Made by a program: the position numbers and the translations under genes. Shown here in pieces: positions 25,433-33,161 of a DNA stretch of 64,000 nt; within the stretch, counting starts at the first letter, position 1; each line of letters opens with the position of its first letter. Location of the stretch: the NCBI GenBank assembly GCA_902779355.1, contig CACZBF010000004.1, forward strand, positions 124,001 to 188,000, in the 5' to 3' direction. Source of the DNA: an uncultured Lachnospiraceae bacterium (lineage in GTDB: Bacteria > Bacillota > Clostridia > Lachnospirales > Lachnospiraceae). The notes below the pieces were generated by a model. The model saw nothing but the letters and a program-made list of their open reading frames with translations, ran no database searches and had not been told where the DNA came from.

Positions 25433-26869
25433 ATGAAAAAGAAAGTTATCAGTGCACTTCTGTGTGCAGCGGTAGCAGGCTCCATGCTTGCAGGCTGCGG
25501 CGCAGAGCAGGCGGCAGATGCAGCAGCAGCTGTAGCTGACGCAGCAGCAACTGCAGCTACCGAGGCAGCTGCTCCGGCAGCAGAGCCGGCAGCAACCGAA
25601 GCAGCAGCAGAAGAAGAAGCAGCTCCGGCTGGTGATGAGGGCAAGGTTCTCAACATCTACTGCTGGAACGAGGAGTTCAAGAGCCGTATTACCGATCACT
25701 ATCCGGGATATGAGGAAGTTGACGGAACGCACGGCAAGATGGGCGACGTAGATGTTGTTTGGAACATCACTCCGTCCGATGACAACGCTTATCAGAACAA
25801 CCTGGATGAGACCCTCCTGAAGCAGGAGAGCGCAGCAGCAGATGACAAGATCGACCTGTTCCTGGTTGAGGCTGACTACGCATTGAAGTATGTTGATACG
25901 GACTATGCAATGGCTCTGAAGGATCTTGGCATCACCGATGCAGACCTTTCCGATCAGTATGAGTACACGCAGTCCATCGTTACCGACAGCAACGGCAACC
26001 TGAAGGGATCTTCCTGGCAGGCATGCTCCGCTGGTCTGATCTACAACCGCGAAGCTGCAAAAGAGATCCTCGGTTCCGATGATCCGGCTGATGTACAGGC
26101 AGCAGTAGCTGACTGGGCGAAGTACAAAGAGACCGCTGCAAAGGCAGCTGAAAAAGGTTACACCATGTGCTCCGTAAACGATACTTATCGTACCTACAGC
26201 AACAACGTATCCGGCAAGTGGGTACAGGACGGCAAGATCGTTGTTGATGCAAATATGGATGCATGGGTAAATGACTCCATGGAACTTGTTGAGAAGAAAG
26301 CTGAGAACACCTACGATCTGTGGGGTGATGACTGGGCAAAGGGCAAGAAGCCGGAAGGCAAGATCTTCTGCTACTTCGGACCCGCTTGGTTCTTCAACTT
26401 CTGCCTTGACGCTGACCAGGACGGCACCATTGCTAACCAGGGCGGCTGGGGCTTCTGCGAAGGACCGCAGTCTTACTACTGGGGTGGTACCTGGATCTGC
26501 GCAGCATCCGGCACCGACAACCCGGCGCTTGTTAAGGACATCATCCTTACCATGACCACTGACAAGAACGTTCTGAAAGAGATCGCTATGGCTGACTCTG
26601 ACTGCGTAAACAGCAAGTCCGTACTGGCTGACCTTTCCGGTTCCGATGATGGTAACATCGCACTTCTCGGCGGACAGAATCCGTACGCAGAGCTGGCAAA
26701 GGGTGCAGAGGGCATCGACCTCTCCAACATCTCCCCGTATGACCAGGGCTGCAACGAGGAATTCCAGGCAGCAATGAAGAACTACTTCGAAGGCAATGCA
26801 TCGAAAGAAGAAGCATTAGAGCAGTTCTACAAAGGTGTTGAGGAGAAATATCCGGAGCTGAGCCACTAA
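25433..26869 (+). CDS. Carbohydrate ABC transporter substrate-binding lipoprotein
   Basis: This 478-residue exported protein has a lipoprotein signal peptide ending LAGC, with Cys22 as the lipidated residue. A long Ala/Glu/Pro-rich linker (about residues 24-66) then tethers the binding domain, which starts KVLNIYCWNEEFK. Aromatic residues in the ligand half (WNIT, FGPAWFFNF, YYWGGTWI) suit stacking on sugar rings. The binding site AAAGGAGG is strong. Context beside GH94 and LacI suggests cellobiose or cellodextrin as ligand. Codons are heavily biased to a few choices, such as GCA for Ala, suggesting high expression. Confidence 0.92.
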   Translation: MKKKVISALLCAAVAGSMLAGCGAEQAADAAAAVADAAATAATEAAAPAAEPAATEAAAEEEAAPAGDEGKVLNIYCWNEEFKSRITDHYPGYEEVDGTHGKMGDVDVVWNITPSDDNAYQNNLDETLLKQESAAADDKIDLFLVEADYALKYVDTDYAMALKDLGITDADLSDQYEYTQSIVTDSNGNLKGSSWQACSAGLIYNREAAKEILGSDDPADVQAAVADWAKYKETAAKAAEKGYTMCSVNDTYRTYSNNVSGKWVQDGKIVVDANMDAWVNDSMELVEKKAENTYDLWGDDWAKGKKPEGKIFCYFGPAWFFNFCLDADQDGTIANQGGWGFCEGPQSYYWGGTWICAASGTDNPALVKDIILTMTTDKNVLKEIAMADSDCVNSKSVLADLSGSDDGNIALLGGQNPYAELAKGAEGIDLSNISPYDQGCNEEFQAAMKNYFEGNASKEEALEQFYKGVEEKYPELSH

Positions 26870-26898
26870 TTAGTCACGAAGTTTCGACGAAAGAGATA

Positions 26899-26930
26899 TG
26901 GGGCTGTCAAACTGGCAGCCCCACTCTTCT
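26899..26930 (+). terminator. Attenuating hairpin after the binding-protein gene
   Basis: TGGGGCTG and CAGCCCCA form an 8-bp GC-rich stem around TCAAACTGG. CTCTTCTCT follows rather than a pure T-run. It probably trims or stabilises the message so that more binding protein than permease is made. Confidence 0.65.
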
Positions 26931-26961
26931 CTAAAAAGGTATTTGATCAGAGGGATAGCTT

Positions 26962-27873
26962 ATGAAAAAAAGAAGCAACGTCGTAAAATATAATAGATGG
27001 GGTTACATCTTTCTGATCCCGTTCATTGTTGTTTACGTCGTCTTTCAGTTGGTGCCGCTTGTCACTACGGTCGGCAACAGTTTTTTTGAATATTATCGTT
27101 CGGGTCTGACACAGATCGGACCGAACTGGATCGGGCTTGAGAATTACAAATCCATCTTCTCGACGCCTGACTTATGGCAATATTTCGGAAATACCATGAT
27201 CATGTGGATCATGGGTTTTGTGCCGCAGATTCTGCTCTCGCTTCTGCTTGGCGCGTGGTTTTCGAATCCGTCTCTTCGGCTGAAATGTCAGCGGTTCTTT
27301 AAGACCGTGATCTATCTTCCGAATCTGATCATGGCATCTGCATTTGCCATGTTGTTCTTTACATTATTTGCGGACACCGGCCCGATCAACTCCATCCTGA
27401 TGCAGACTGGTGTGCTGGATGCACCGTATAGCTTTATGAGCCATGTCTGGAGTGTACGTACGCTGGTTGCGCTGATGAACCTGTTGATGTGGTTTGGTAA
27501 CACGACGATCCTTTTGATGGCAGGTATGATGGGTATTGATCCTTCGCTCTTTGAAGCAGCCTCTGTGGATGGTGCGACGGCAACGCAGGTATTCTTCAAG
27601 ATTACGCTGCCCCTGCTCCGTCCGATCCTGATCTACGTGATGATCACGTCTCTGATCGGTGGATTGCAGATGTTCGATGTGCCGCAGATCCTGACCAACG
27701 GTACCGGCGACCCGATGCGTTCCTCCATGACACTGATCATGTATCTGAACAAGCATCTGTTTAGCAAGAACTATGGTATCGGCGGTGCGCTTTCGGTGTT
27801 CCTGTTTGTGATCACCGGTATCCTGAGTCTGATCATCTTCCGGTTTACGGATAACCGGAAAGCCATTAAGTGA
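26962..27873 (+). CDS. Sugar ABC transporter permease (MalF/UgpA type)
   Basis: This 303-residue inner-membrane protein has six hydrophobic segments. The EAA loop that contacts the ATPase reads EAASVDGATATQVFFKITLP at about residues 197-216. It pairs with the second permease, which begins 17 bases after its stop. The substrate is inferred from the locus (cello-oligosaccharides). A RBS-like AGAGGGATAG precedes the ATG. Confidence 0.95.
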   Translation: MKKRSNVVKYNRWGYIFLIPFIVVYVVFQLVPLVTTVGNSFFEYYRSGLTQIGPNWIGLENYKSIFSTPDLWQYFGNTMIMWIMGFVPQILLSLLLGAWFSNPSLRLKCQRFFKTVIYLPNLIMASAFAMLFFTLFADTGPINSILMQTGVLDAPYSFMSHVWSVRTLVALMNLLMWFGNTTILLMAGMMGIDPSLFEAASVDGATATQVFFKITLPLLRPILIYVMITSLIGGLQMFDVPQILTNGTGDPMRSSMTLIMYLNKHLFSKNYGIGGALSVFLFVITGILSLIIFRFTDNRKAIK

Positions 27874-27890
27874 GAAAGGAGGAAATTCTT

Positions 27891-28739
27891 ATGGAAGAGA
27901 AGAAAGGCGTAAGTATTGGCGTAAGAAGAGTCATCGCATATATCGTTCTGATCCTGATTTCCTTCTTTTGCCTGATCTGGTTTTATATTTTGTTCATCAA
28001 TGCGACACGTTCCAATTCGGAGTTATCTGCCGGATTCACACCGATCCCCAGTACGCATCTGATCGATAACTGGACGAACCTGGTAAAAGGAACGCTGCCG
28101 ATCGTAAACGGTATGTTAAACTCCGTCCTGATCGCAGCTTTGTCCGCGTTACTGTGCGTGTACTTTTCAACAATGACGGCCTTTGCGATCCACGCATATG
28201 ACTTCAAGGCAAAGAAATTCATGTTTACCTTCATCCTGGCGGTGATGATGATCCCGACGCAGGTGACAGTGCTTGGTTTCCTGCAGTTGATCGACAAGAT
28301 GAAGCTGACGGACACCTTCTGGCCTCTGATCCTGCCTTCCATCGCGGCACCCATTACGTTCTTCTATTTGAAGCAGTATATGGATTCCACGCTTTCGATC
28401 TCCCTCATAGAAGCGGCCAGGATCGACGGCGCGGGAGAGTTCCGGATCTTCAATACGATCGTACTTCCGTTGATGAAGCCGGCAATCGCAGTACAGGCGA
28501 TCTTTACCTTCGTGACGAGCTGGAATAACTACTTCGTTCCCGCACTGGTCATCCAGTCGGACAAGAAGAAGACCCTCCCGATCCTGATCGCGCAGCTCCG
28601 TTCTGCGGACTGGCTGAAGTTCGATATGGGTCAGGTGTACGTGATGATCGCATTCTCGATCTTCCCGGTCATTATCGTTTACCTGCTGCTTTCCAAATAC
28701 ATTGTCGGTGGCGTTGCCCTTGGCGGTGTGAAAGAGTAA
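27891..28739 (+). CDS. Sugar ABC transporter permease (MalG/UgpE type)
   Basis: This 282-residue partner permease has six membrane segments and the EAA loop EAARIDGAGEFRIFNTIVLP at about residues 179-198. The ATG at 27891 has AAAGGAGG seven bases upstream. A GTG at 27870 is in frame but overlaps the upstream stop and lacks a site. No ATPase gene follows, so the pair must share a MsmX/MalK-like ATPase coded elsewhere, as is common in Bacillota. Confidence 0.95.
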   Translation: MEEKKGVSIGVRRVIAYIVLILISFFCLIWFYILFINATRSNSELSAGFTPIPSTHLIDNWTNLVKGTLPIVNGMLNSVLIAALSALLCVYFSTMTAFAIHAYDFKAKKFMFTFILAVMMIPTQVTVLGFLQLIDKMKLTDTFWPLILPSIAAPITFFYLKQYMDSTLSISLIEAARIDGAGEFRIFNTIVLPLMKPAIAVQAIFTFVTSWNNYFVPALVIQSDKKKTLPILIAQLRSADWLKFDMGQVYVMIAFSIFPVIIVYLLLSKYIVGGVALGGVKE

Positions 28740-28759
28740 AGAAATTAAAATTGCATTTA

Positions 28760-28794
28760 AAAACCGGATCCCTTCAAGCGGATCCGGTTTTTTC
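28760..28794 (+). terminator. Terminator of the sugar ABC operon
   Basis: AAAACCGGATCC (28760-28771) pairs perfectly with GGATCCGGTTTT (28780-28791), followed by TTCTTTC. Confidence 0.9.
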
Positions 28795-28813
28795 TTTCGG
28801 GTAAGGAGATCTT

Positions 28814-29515
28814 ATGAATACATTGACAGATCAGATCCAAAAAGAATTGTTCCGCTTACAGGATGAGAAGTACCGCGATTTTCAGGCCAAGCTGCTCCCG
28901 ACGGTAGAGCCGGATTCGGTGATCGGGGTGCGCACGCCGGCGCTAAGGAACTACGCGAAAGAACTATGGAAGCAGGGTGACGTCCAGGCGTTTCTGGATG
29001 AGCTGCCGCACCGGTATTTTGATGAGAATCAGTTGCATGCATTTTTGCTGTCATCTATGAAGGATTTTGATCGTTGCATTTCAGAAGTGGATCGATTTCT
29101 ACCTTATGTAGATAACTGGGCGACGTGTGACCAGATGTCGCCGAAGGTGTTCAAAAAGCACAGGGAGGGACTTCTGAAATCCATTAGGGAATGGATGTCA
29201 TCCAATCAGACCTATATGGTACGTTTTGGGATCGGGATGCTCATGGAGCATTTTCTGGACGAGGCGTATGATCCGGCCTATCCCGAGATGGTGGCTTCTG
29301 TTCGGTCGGAGGAATACTACGTCAACATGATGATCGCATGGTATTTTGCAACGGCTCTTGCGAAGCAATATGAGTCGATCCTGCCGTATATCAAGGAGCA
29401 GCGGCTGGAGCCTTGGACACACAATAAGGCAATCCAAAAATCCGTCGAGAGCTACCGTATTACAGCAGAACAAAAAGCATACCTGAAGACGCTGAAAGTA
29501 AAGATCAAGCAATAA
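28814..29515 (+). CDS. AlkD-like DNA alkylation repair protein
   Basis: This 233-residue all-helical protein resembles the AlkD/DNA-alkylation-repair HEAT-repeat glycosylases, which remove bulky or charged alkylated purines without base flipping. Visible marks are GVRTPALRNYAKELWK near residue 38, and VDNWATCDQM near residue 98, which carries the Trp and Asp expected in the active cleft. The length matches the family (about 230). TAAGGAG precedes the ATG. It stands alone between two terminators. Confidence 0.9.
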   Translation: MNTLTDQIQKELFRLQDEKYRDFQAKLLPTVEPDSVIGVRTPALRNYAKELWKQGDVQAFLDELPHRYFDENQLHAFLLSSMKDFDRCISEVDRFLPYVDNWATCDQMSPKVFKKHREGLLKSIREWMSSNQTYMVRFGIGMLMEHFLDEAYDPAYPEMVASVRSEEYYVNMMIAWYFATALAKQYESILPYIKEQRLEPWTHNKAIQKSVESYRITAEQKAYLKTLKVKIKQ

Positions 29516-29548
29516 AAAAGAGAACGGAGTGCATCCGTTCTCTTTTCT
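29516..29548. terminator. Bidirectional terminator
   Basis: AGAGAACGGA (29521-29530) and TCCGTTCTCT (29536-29545) form a 10-bp stem with loop GTGCA. Flanking A- and T-runs serve the alkylation-repair gene and the convergent HD-GYP-like gene. Confidence 0.9.
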
Positions 29549-29558
29549 CGTGTTAGGA

Positions 29559-30779
29559 TTATTCTTTTTCTGCAGAGCCGCTGTCTCCTTCGGAAGCGGC
29601 CTTCTTTGCGGCGGCCTCCTGGCTCCGCTGTCTCGCGCGGCGGAACTTTTCAAGTGTGCGGTTTAGGTTCTCATCGCTCTGGAACTGTTTTAAGGTCTCC
29701 TCGTCGATATGAATCCGGTTGTCCATGGTCTTCATTGTGTCGAGGATTTGGATGTCTTTTGCGATCTCAGGATCGGAAAGATCCAGCATCTTGTTGTTGG
29801 AGAACAGGAGCACGACAGGCGCCTGGAAGTTCATCGGGTTTTCTTCCACGACAAGCGCTTTTTCACCGTTGCTAAGATCCACGCTGCATCCGGTCGGCAG
29901 TAGCTTAATGGCCTGCACAAGCGCATTCACGGCAGCGGGCTCGTACTTTTCTGCATGGCGCTTTAAATGACGGATCGCAGAAACCTCGGAGACAGGGGAT
30001 TCCTCCATATTCATGGCGGTCATACGGTCATAGGTATCTGCAACGCGCAGGATTTTGGTGCCGGGAAGCAGTCTGGTATTCGTTGATTTGGACTCGGATT
30101 CTTCAGTGTCGGTCAGCACCATCTGCTGGATGATCTCAAGCGCGCCAGGCGGGAAGAGGTCGGACAAACGCTCCTCGGAGAGCTTGTCCAAGCCTTTTTT
30201 CTTACTCATGCGCAGCATATCGAGCTCATATTGTGTGAATTGTTTGTGTTTATTTAAGATTTGCTGCTGATCCAGAAAAAGATAGCCGATATTATAAAGG
30301 AGAGCCGCTGTGATCACGCGGAACTGCTCGTTATAGGAAAACCCGAGCTGGTTGCTGATCATCGCGGCAAGGATGCCGGTGTTGATGGATTGCTTGTAGA
30401 CATAATCCGAAGTAGAGCGGATCGACTGCGTGAAATTGATCTTATGATCCATGCCGCCATACTTGCGCAGGATATTCTGCGCGAGGATACCGATGTCCTG
30501 CACCTCCTGATTGGTCAGGATCTGCATCATGATATCGCGGATCTGGAAGACGGATACCGTCTGGAACTGCTCGAAGTCGAGATCGTCCTGGCTGAGCGGC
30601 GGAAGCGGCTCGGCGGGTTCCAAGATATAGAGGCCGATCAGGTTGAATTTGGCGATGCTGTTGATGCCCTTGACAGTCAGCTTGGTATCGCGGTCATAGA
30701 GCATGACACCGATCTTGTTGTAGATCGGCTTTGCAAGCCTCATCCCGGGTTTTAGTTTGGAAATCTCTATGAACTGCAC
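29559..30779 (-). CDS. Degenerate HD-GYP-domain protein
   Basis: This 406-residue protein starts with the short N-terminal beta region (KLKPGMRLAKPIYNKIGVML) that often precedes HD-GYP domains, then has an HD-like helical core. The metal-binding His-Asp of active enzymes (LLHDIGK) is replaced by L161-Y162-N163-I-G, and no GYP signature follows, so cyclic-di-GMP hydrolysis is unlikely. The C-terminal tail (about 45 residues) is charged, with a coiled-coil look. GTG at 30779 is the start: GAGGAGG lies six bases upstream. It may be a scaffold or a ligand-sensing relic. Confidence 0.8.
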   Translation of the reverse strand: MQFIEISKLKPGMRLAKPIYNKIGVMLYDRDTKLTVKGINSIAKFNLIGLYILEPAEPLPPLSQDDLDFEQFQTVSVFQIRDIMMQILTNQEVQDIGILAQNILRKYGGMDHKINFTQSIRSTSDYVYKQSINTGILAAMISNQLGFSYNEQFRVITAALLYNIGYLFLDQQQILNKHKQFTQYELDMLRMSKKKGLDKLSEERLSDLFPPGALEIIQQMVLTDTEESESKSTNTRLLPGTKILRVADTYDRMTAMNMEESPVSEVSAIRHLKRHAEKYEPAAVNALVQAIKLLPTGCSVDLSNGEKALVVEENPMNFQAPVVLLFSNNKMLDLSDPEIAKDIQILDTMKTMDNRIHIDEETLKQFQSDENLNRTLEKFRRARQRSQEAAAKKAASEGDSGSAEKE

Positions 30780-30809
30780 GGCAAACCTCCTCAATACTCA
30801 TACAGTTAC

Positions 30810-30838
30810 AGTATATCATGTTTGACGTAATTACACAA
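30810..30838 (-). promoter_or_regulatory. Promoter of the degenerate HD-GYP gene
   Basis: On the minus strand TTGTGT (30833-30838) and TATACT (30810-30815), with an upstream TG, are 17 bases apart. The -35 box lies inside the spacer of the divergent plus-strand promoter at 30822-30849. Confidence 0.7.
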
Positions 30839-30849
30839 ACAGTTATAAT
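30822..30849 (+). promoter_or_regulatory. Promoter of the SleB-type hydrolase gene
   Basis: TTGACG (30822-30827) and TATAAT (30844-30849) are 16 bases apart. The start is expected at about 30856, one base before the best ATG, predicting a leaderless mRNA. Confidence 0.75.
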
Positions 30850-30856
30850 GAGAGTT

Positions 30857-32113
30857 ATGGATATCAGAAAACGGACCGGCCGTGTTGCGGCGGTGGTGTG
30901 CGGCGCCTTGGTACTCCTGAGCGGCACCCCTGTTTTGGCACAATCGACGGTAGACAAGATCAACGAACAGAATGAAAAGATTGATGCGCTGGAGGAGCAG
31001 AAAGCAGCGGCGGATCAGGCAGTCAGCAATATCGCCGATCAGGTCAATGCACTGAACGATACGCTCTCCGGTCTCAATACAAACCTTTCCAGCCTTTCGA
31101 ACAGCATAGAGACGCTGACGAACCAGATCACCGACAAGAAGGCGGAGATTGAGCAGAAGCAGAGTGAAGTGGAGGCGAAGAAGCGGGAGGTCGATGAGGC
31201 GTATGACGCACTGACGGCTGCGCAGGAGAAGGCGAAGGATCAATACGCCAATATGAAAAAGCGTATCCAGTTCATGTACGAGAACGGCGACCAGTCTATG
31301 TTTATGGCGCTGTTTTCCGCAAAAAATATCTCGGATTTCCTCAGCAAGGCGGAGTATATAGAGAGCATCAGCGCTTATGACAGACGTCAGCTCATCCTGT
31401 TCCGTGAGACGGCAGAGGATATTGCAGCAAAGAAAAAGGAGCTGGAAGCGGAGCAGGCGATGCTCGAGGAGGAAAAGACCGCACTCGACAGTGCGATGGA
31501 TGAACTGACGGCGATGGAAAAGGCGACGGAGCAGAAGAAGAGCCAGGTTTCCGCTGCGATCACCAGCACACAGAACAGCATTTCCGAGTCCGCAGAGGAT
31601 CTACAGGATGCGCAGGCGATGGCGAATGAGCTTGCGGCGCAGATTGAGAAAGAGAAAGAATACGAGCTCGAGCTTGAACGACAAAAGGCAGCGGAGGATG
31701 CTGCCAGACAGGCGGAGATTAAGGCCGCCGAGGCCGCGAATACCGGTGCGCCCGTGATCAGTGATTCTCTGTCAGATCAAGAGCTCTTATCGGCGCTGAT
31801 CTATTGTGAGGCAGGCGGTGAGCCGTATGACGGCCAGGTCGCGGTGGGGTGCGTCGTCATGAACCGCGTGCGTAGTTCCTCGTTTCCGAATACGGTATCC
31901 GGCGTGATCTATCAGAGCGGACAGTTTTCGCCGGTGGCATCCGGGCGTCTTGCGACCGTGCTTGGCAACAATCTGACAACGGATTCGTGCCGCGATGCAG
32001 CAGCCACGGTGCTGGCCGGGAATCTTCCCTATCCGGATTTCCTGTATTTCCGTTCCGCAAGGGTTTCGTTGCCGTTCCCTGTGACCTGGATCGCAAATCA
32101 GCAATTTTATTAA
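30857..32113 (+). CDS. Secreted coiled-coil cell-wall hydrolase (SleB/Hydrolase_2 domain)
   Basis: This 418-residue protein has a signal peptide (MDIRKRTGR followed by a hydrophobic stretch to PVLAQS). A long PcsB/CwlO-like coiled coil (residues about 30-280, rich in Glu, Lys, Ala and Gln) comes next. The C-terminal 130-residue domain has LSALIYCEAGGEPYDGQVAVGCVVMNRV, the SleB/CwlJ-type peptidoglycan hydrolase signature with its catalytic Glu. It probably cuts peptidoglycan in division or growth rather than germination. The start is uncertain: ATG at 30857 gives the best signal peptide and coincides with the predicted transcription start. ATG at 30848 overlaps the -10 box. No clear Shine-Dalgarno is seen. 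Confidence 0.85.
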   Translation: MDIRKRTGRVAAVVCGALVLLSGTPVLAQSTVDKINEQNEKIDALEEQKAAADQAVSNIADQVNALNDTLSGLNTNLSSLSNSIETLTNQITDKKAEIEQKQSEVEAKKREVDEAYDALTAAQEKAKDQYANMKKRIQFMYENGDQSMFMALFSAKNISDFLSKAEYIESISAYDRRQLILFRETAEDIAAKKKELEAEQAMLEEEKTALDSAMDELTAMEKATEQKKSQVSAAITSTQNSISESAEDLQDAQAMANELAAQIEKEKEYELELERQKAAEDAARQAEIKAAEAANTGAPVISDSLSDQELLSALIYCEAGGEPYDGQVAVGCVVMNRVRSSSFPNTVSGVIYQSGQFSPVASGRLATVLGNNLTTDSCRDAAATVLAGNLPYPDFLYFRSARVSLPFPVTWIANQQFY

Positions 32114-32121
32114 AAACGGAC

Positions 32122-32251
32122 AGGTCAAAAGTCACATGTCACATAGTGACATGTGACCTTTGCATGAGGAGGCGCTCTGACACACGAGTGCGTCAAGGCG
32201 CCTCTTCATGCAAAGTGCACATGCGATTTCATCGCATGGCACTTTTGACCT
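32122..32251. repeat. Palindromic cloverleaf-like element
   Basis: Four paired segments fill this gap. AGGTCAAAAGT (32122-32132) pairs with ACTTTTGACCT (32241-32251). Inside are a 10-12-bp hairpin with loop ATA (32131-32157), an 18-bp stem with one G-U pair (32158-32175 with 32198-32215) capped by a further imperfect stem, and a perfect 8-bp hairpin CATGCGAT/ATCGCATG with loop TTC (32220-32238). Alternative pairing AAAGTGC (32212-32218) with GCACTTT (32239-32245) competes with the outer stem. No coding sequence fits. It may be a dispersed repeat, a mobile-element remnant or a structured leader of the following gene. Confidence 0.85.
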
Positions 32252-32280
32252 TTCACTACCAATCAGGAGAACACAACATC

Positions 32281-33048
32281 ATGGCAGGCAAAGAGACAGA
32301 ATTTTATATCACAGATGACGGTATCCGGCTTCATGCGAAACTGGCAATGCCGGAGACGGAAGGGAAATGCCCGTTGGTAATCGTGGTACATGGTTATAAC
32401 GGACACATGGAAGAAGACCATATCGCAGGTCTGGTTGGCCCCATTACAGAAGCGGGTTATGCGGCGCTGCGTGTGGAGATGTACGGTCATGGAAAGAGTG
32501 ACGGGAAGTTCAAAGATCACACCCTTTACAAATGGGTGACGAATCTCCTTGCCGTGACAGAATATGCAAGGTCGCTCGATTTTGCGACGGACCTGTACCT
32601 GTGCGGACATTCGCAGGGCGGGCTTCTTGTGATGCTCGTTGCGGGCATGTGCCCGGATCGTTTCAAGGGGATTATCCCGTTATCCCCTGCATGGATGATT
32701 CCGGAATATGCCAGAAAGGGTGAGATGCTCGGCGCTGTGATCGACCCTGTCAACATTCCGGATACGTTTTTCCAGGACGAAGAGCATGAGCTTTCCGGCA
32801 ATTATGTGCGCGTGGCACAGACGCTCCATCCGGAGGAGGAGATCGCGCGTTACCACGGGCCGGTCCTGATTGTGCACGGGGATGAGGACGAAACTGTGCC
32901 TTACTCTTATGCGCAGAAAGCGGCAGAGCTTTATGAACAGGCTGAACTTGTCACCATTCCGGGGGATGATCACTGCTTCGATTATCATTTTTCGCAGGTA
33001 ACAGCAGCAGTGAAACAATTTTTGCTCAAACAAAGAGAGTTATCGTAA
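32281..33048 (+). CDS. Alpha/beta hydrolase, feruloyl/cinnamoyl-esterase-like
   Basis: This 255-residue protein lacks a signal peptide. It carries the oxyanion HGYNGH near residue 37, the nucleophile GHSQGG with S111, an acid in HGDEDETVP (probably D203) and the catalytic H231 in GDDHCFDYH. Sequence and length are close to Est1E, the feruloyl esterase of Butyrivibrio proteoclasticus, as I recall it, including the MYGHGKSDGKFKDHTL stretch. It would release ferulic or related acids from imported plant-wall oligosaccharides. The ATG at 32281 has AGGAG 11 bases upstream. The frame is open upstream through the palindromic element, which is not coding. Confidence 0.9.
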   Translation: MAGKETEFYITDDGIRLHAKLAMPETEGKCPLVIVVHGYNGHMEEDHIAGLVGPITEAGYAALRVEMYGHGKSDGKFKDHTLYKWVTNLLAVTEYARSLDFATDLYLCGHSQGGLLVMLVAGMCPDRFKGIIPLSPAWMIPEYARKGEMLGAVIDPVNIPDTFFQDEEHELSGNYVRVAQTLHPEEEIARYHGPVLIVHGDEDETVPYSYAQKAAELYEQAELVTIPGDDHCFDYHFSQVTAAVKQFLLKQRELS

Positions 33049-33103
33049 AGAAACTGTTAACAGCTCATGACATTGGGATATCCGATGAGAAGCGAGAGAA
33101 ATC

Positions 33104-33140
33104 AAAAAAGCAGCAGATCCAAAGGGATTTGCTGCTTTTG
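33104..33140. terminator. Bidirectional terminator
   Basis: AAAAGCAGCAGATCC (33106-33120) and GGATTTGCTGCTTTT (33125-33139) form a 15-bp stem with one G-U pair. A- and T-rich flanks serve the esterase gene and the convergent acidic-protein gene. Confidence 0.9.
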
Positions 33141-33161
33141 TATTTGTTGCTGATCATGGTT

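Noticed and set aside
32122-32251. CRISPR array
   Set aside because: The element is made of different inverted repeats, not direct repeats with spacers.
31987-32280. Upstream in-frame extension of the esterase gene
   Set aside because: It runs through the end of the SleB-type gene and the palindromic element. The ATG at 32281 fits the family.
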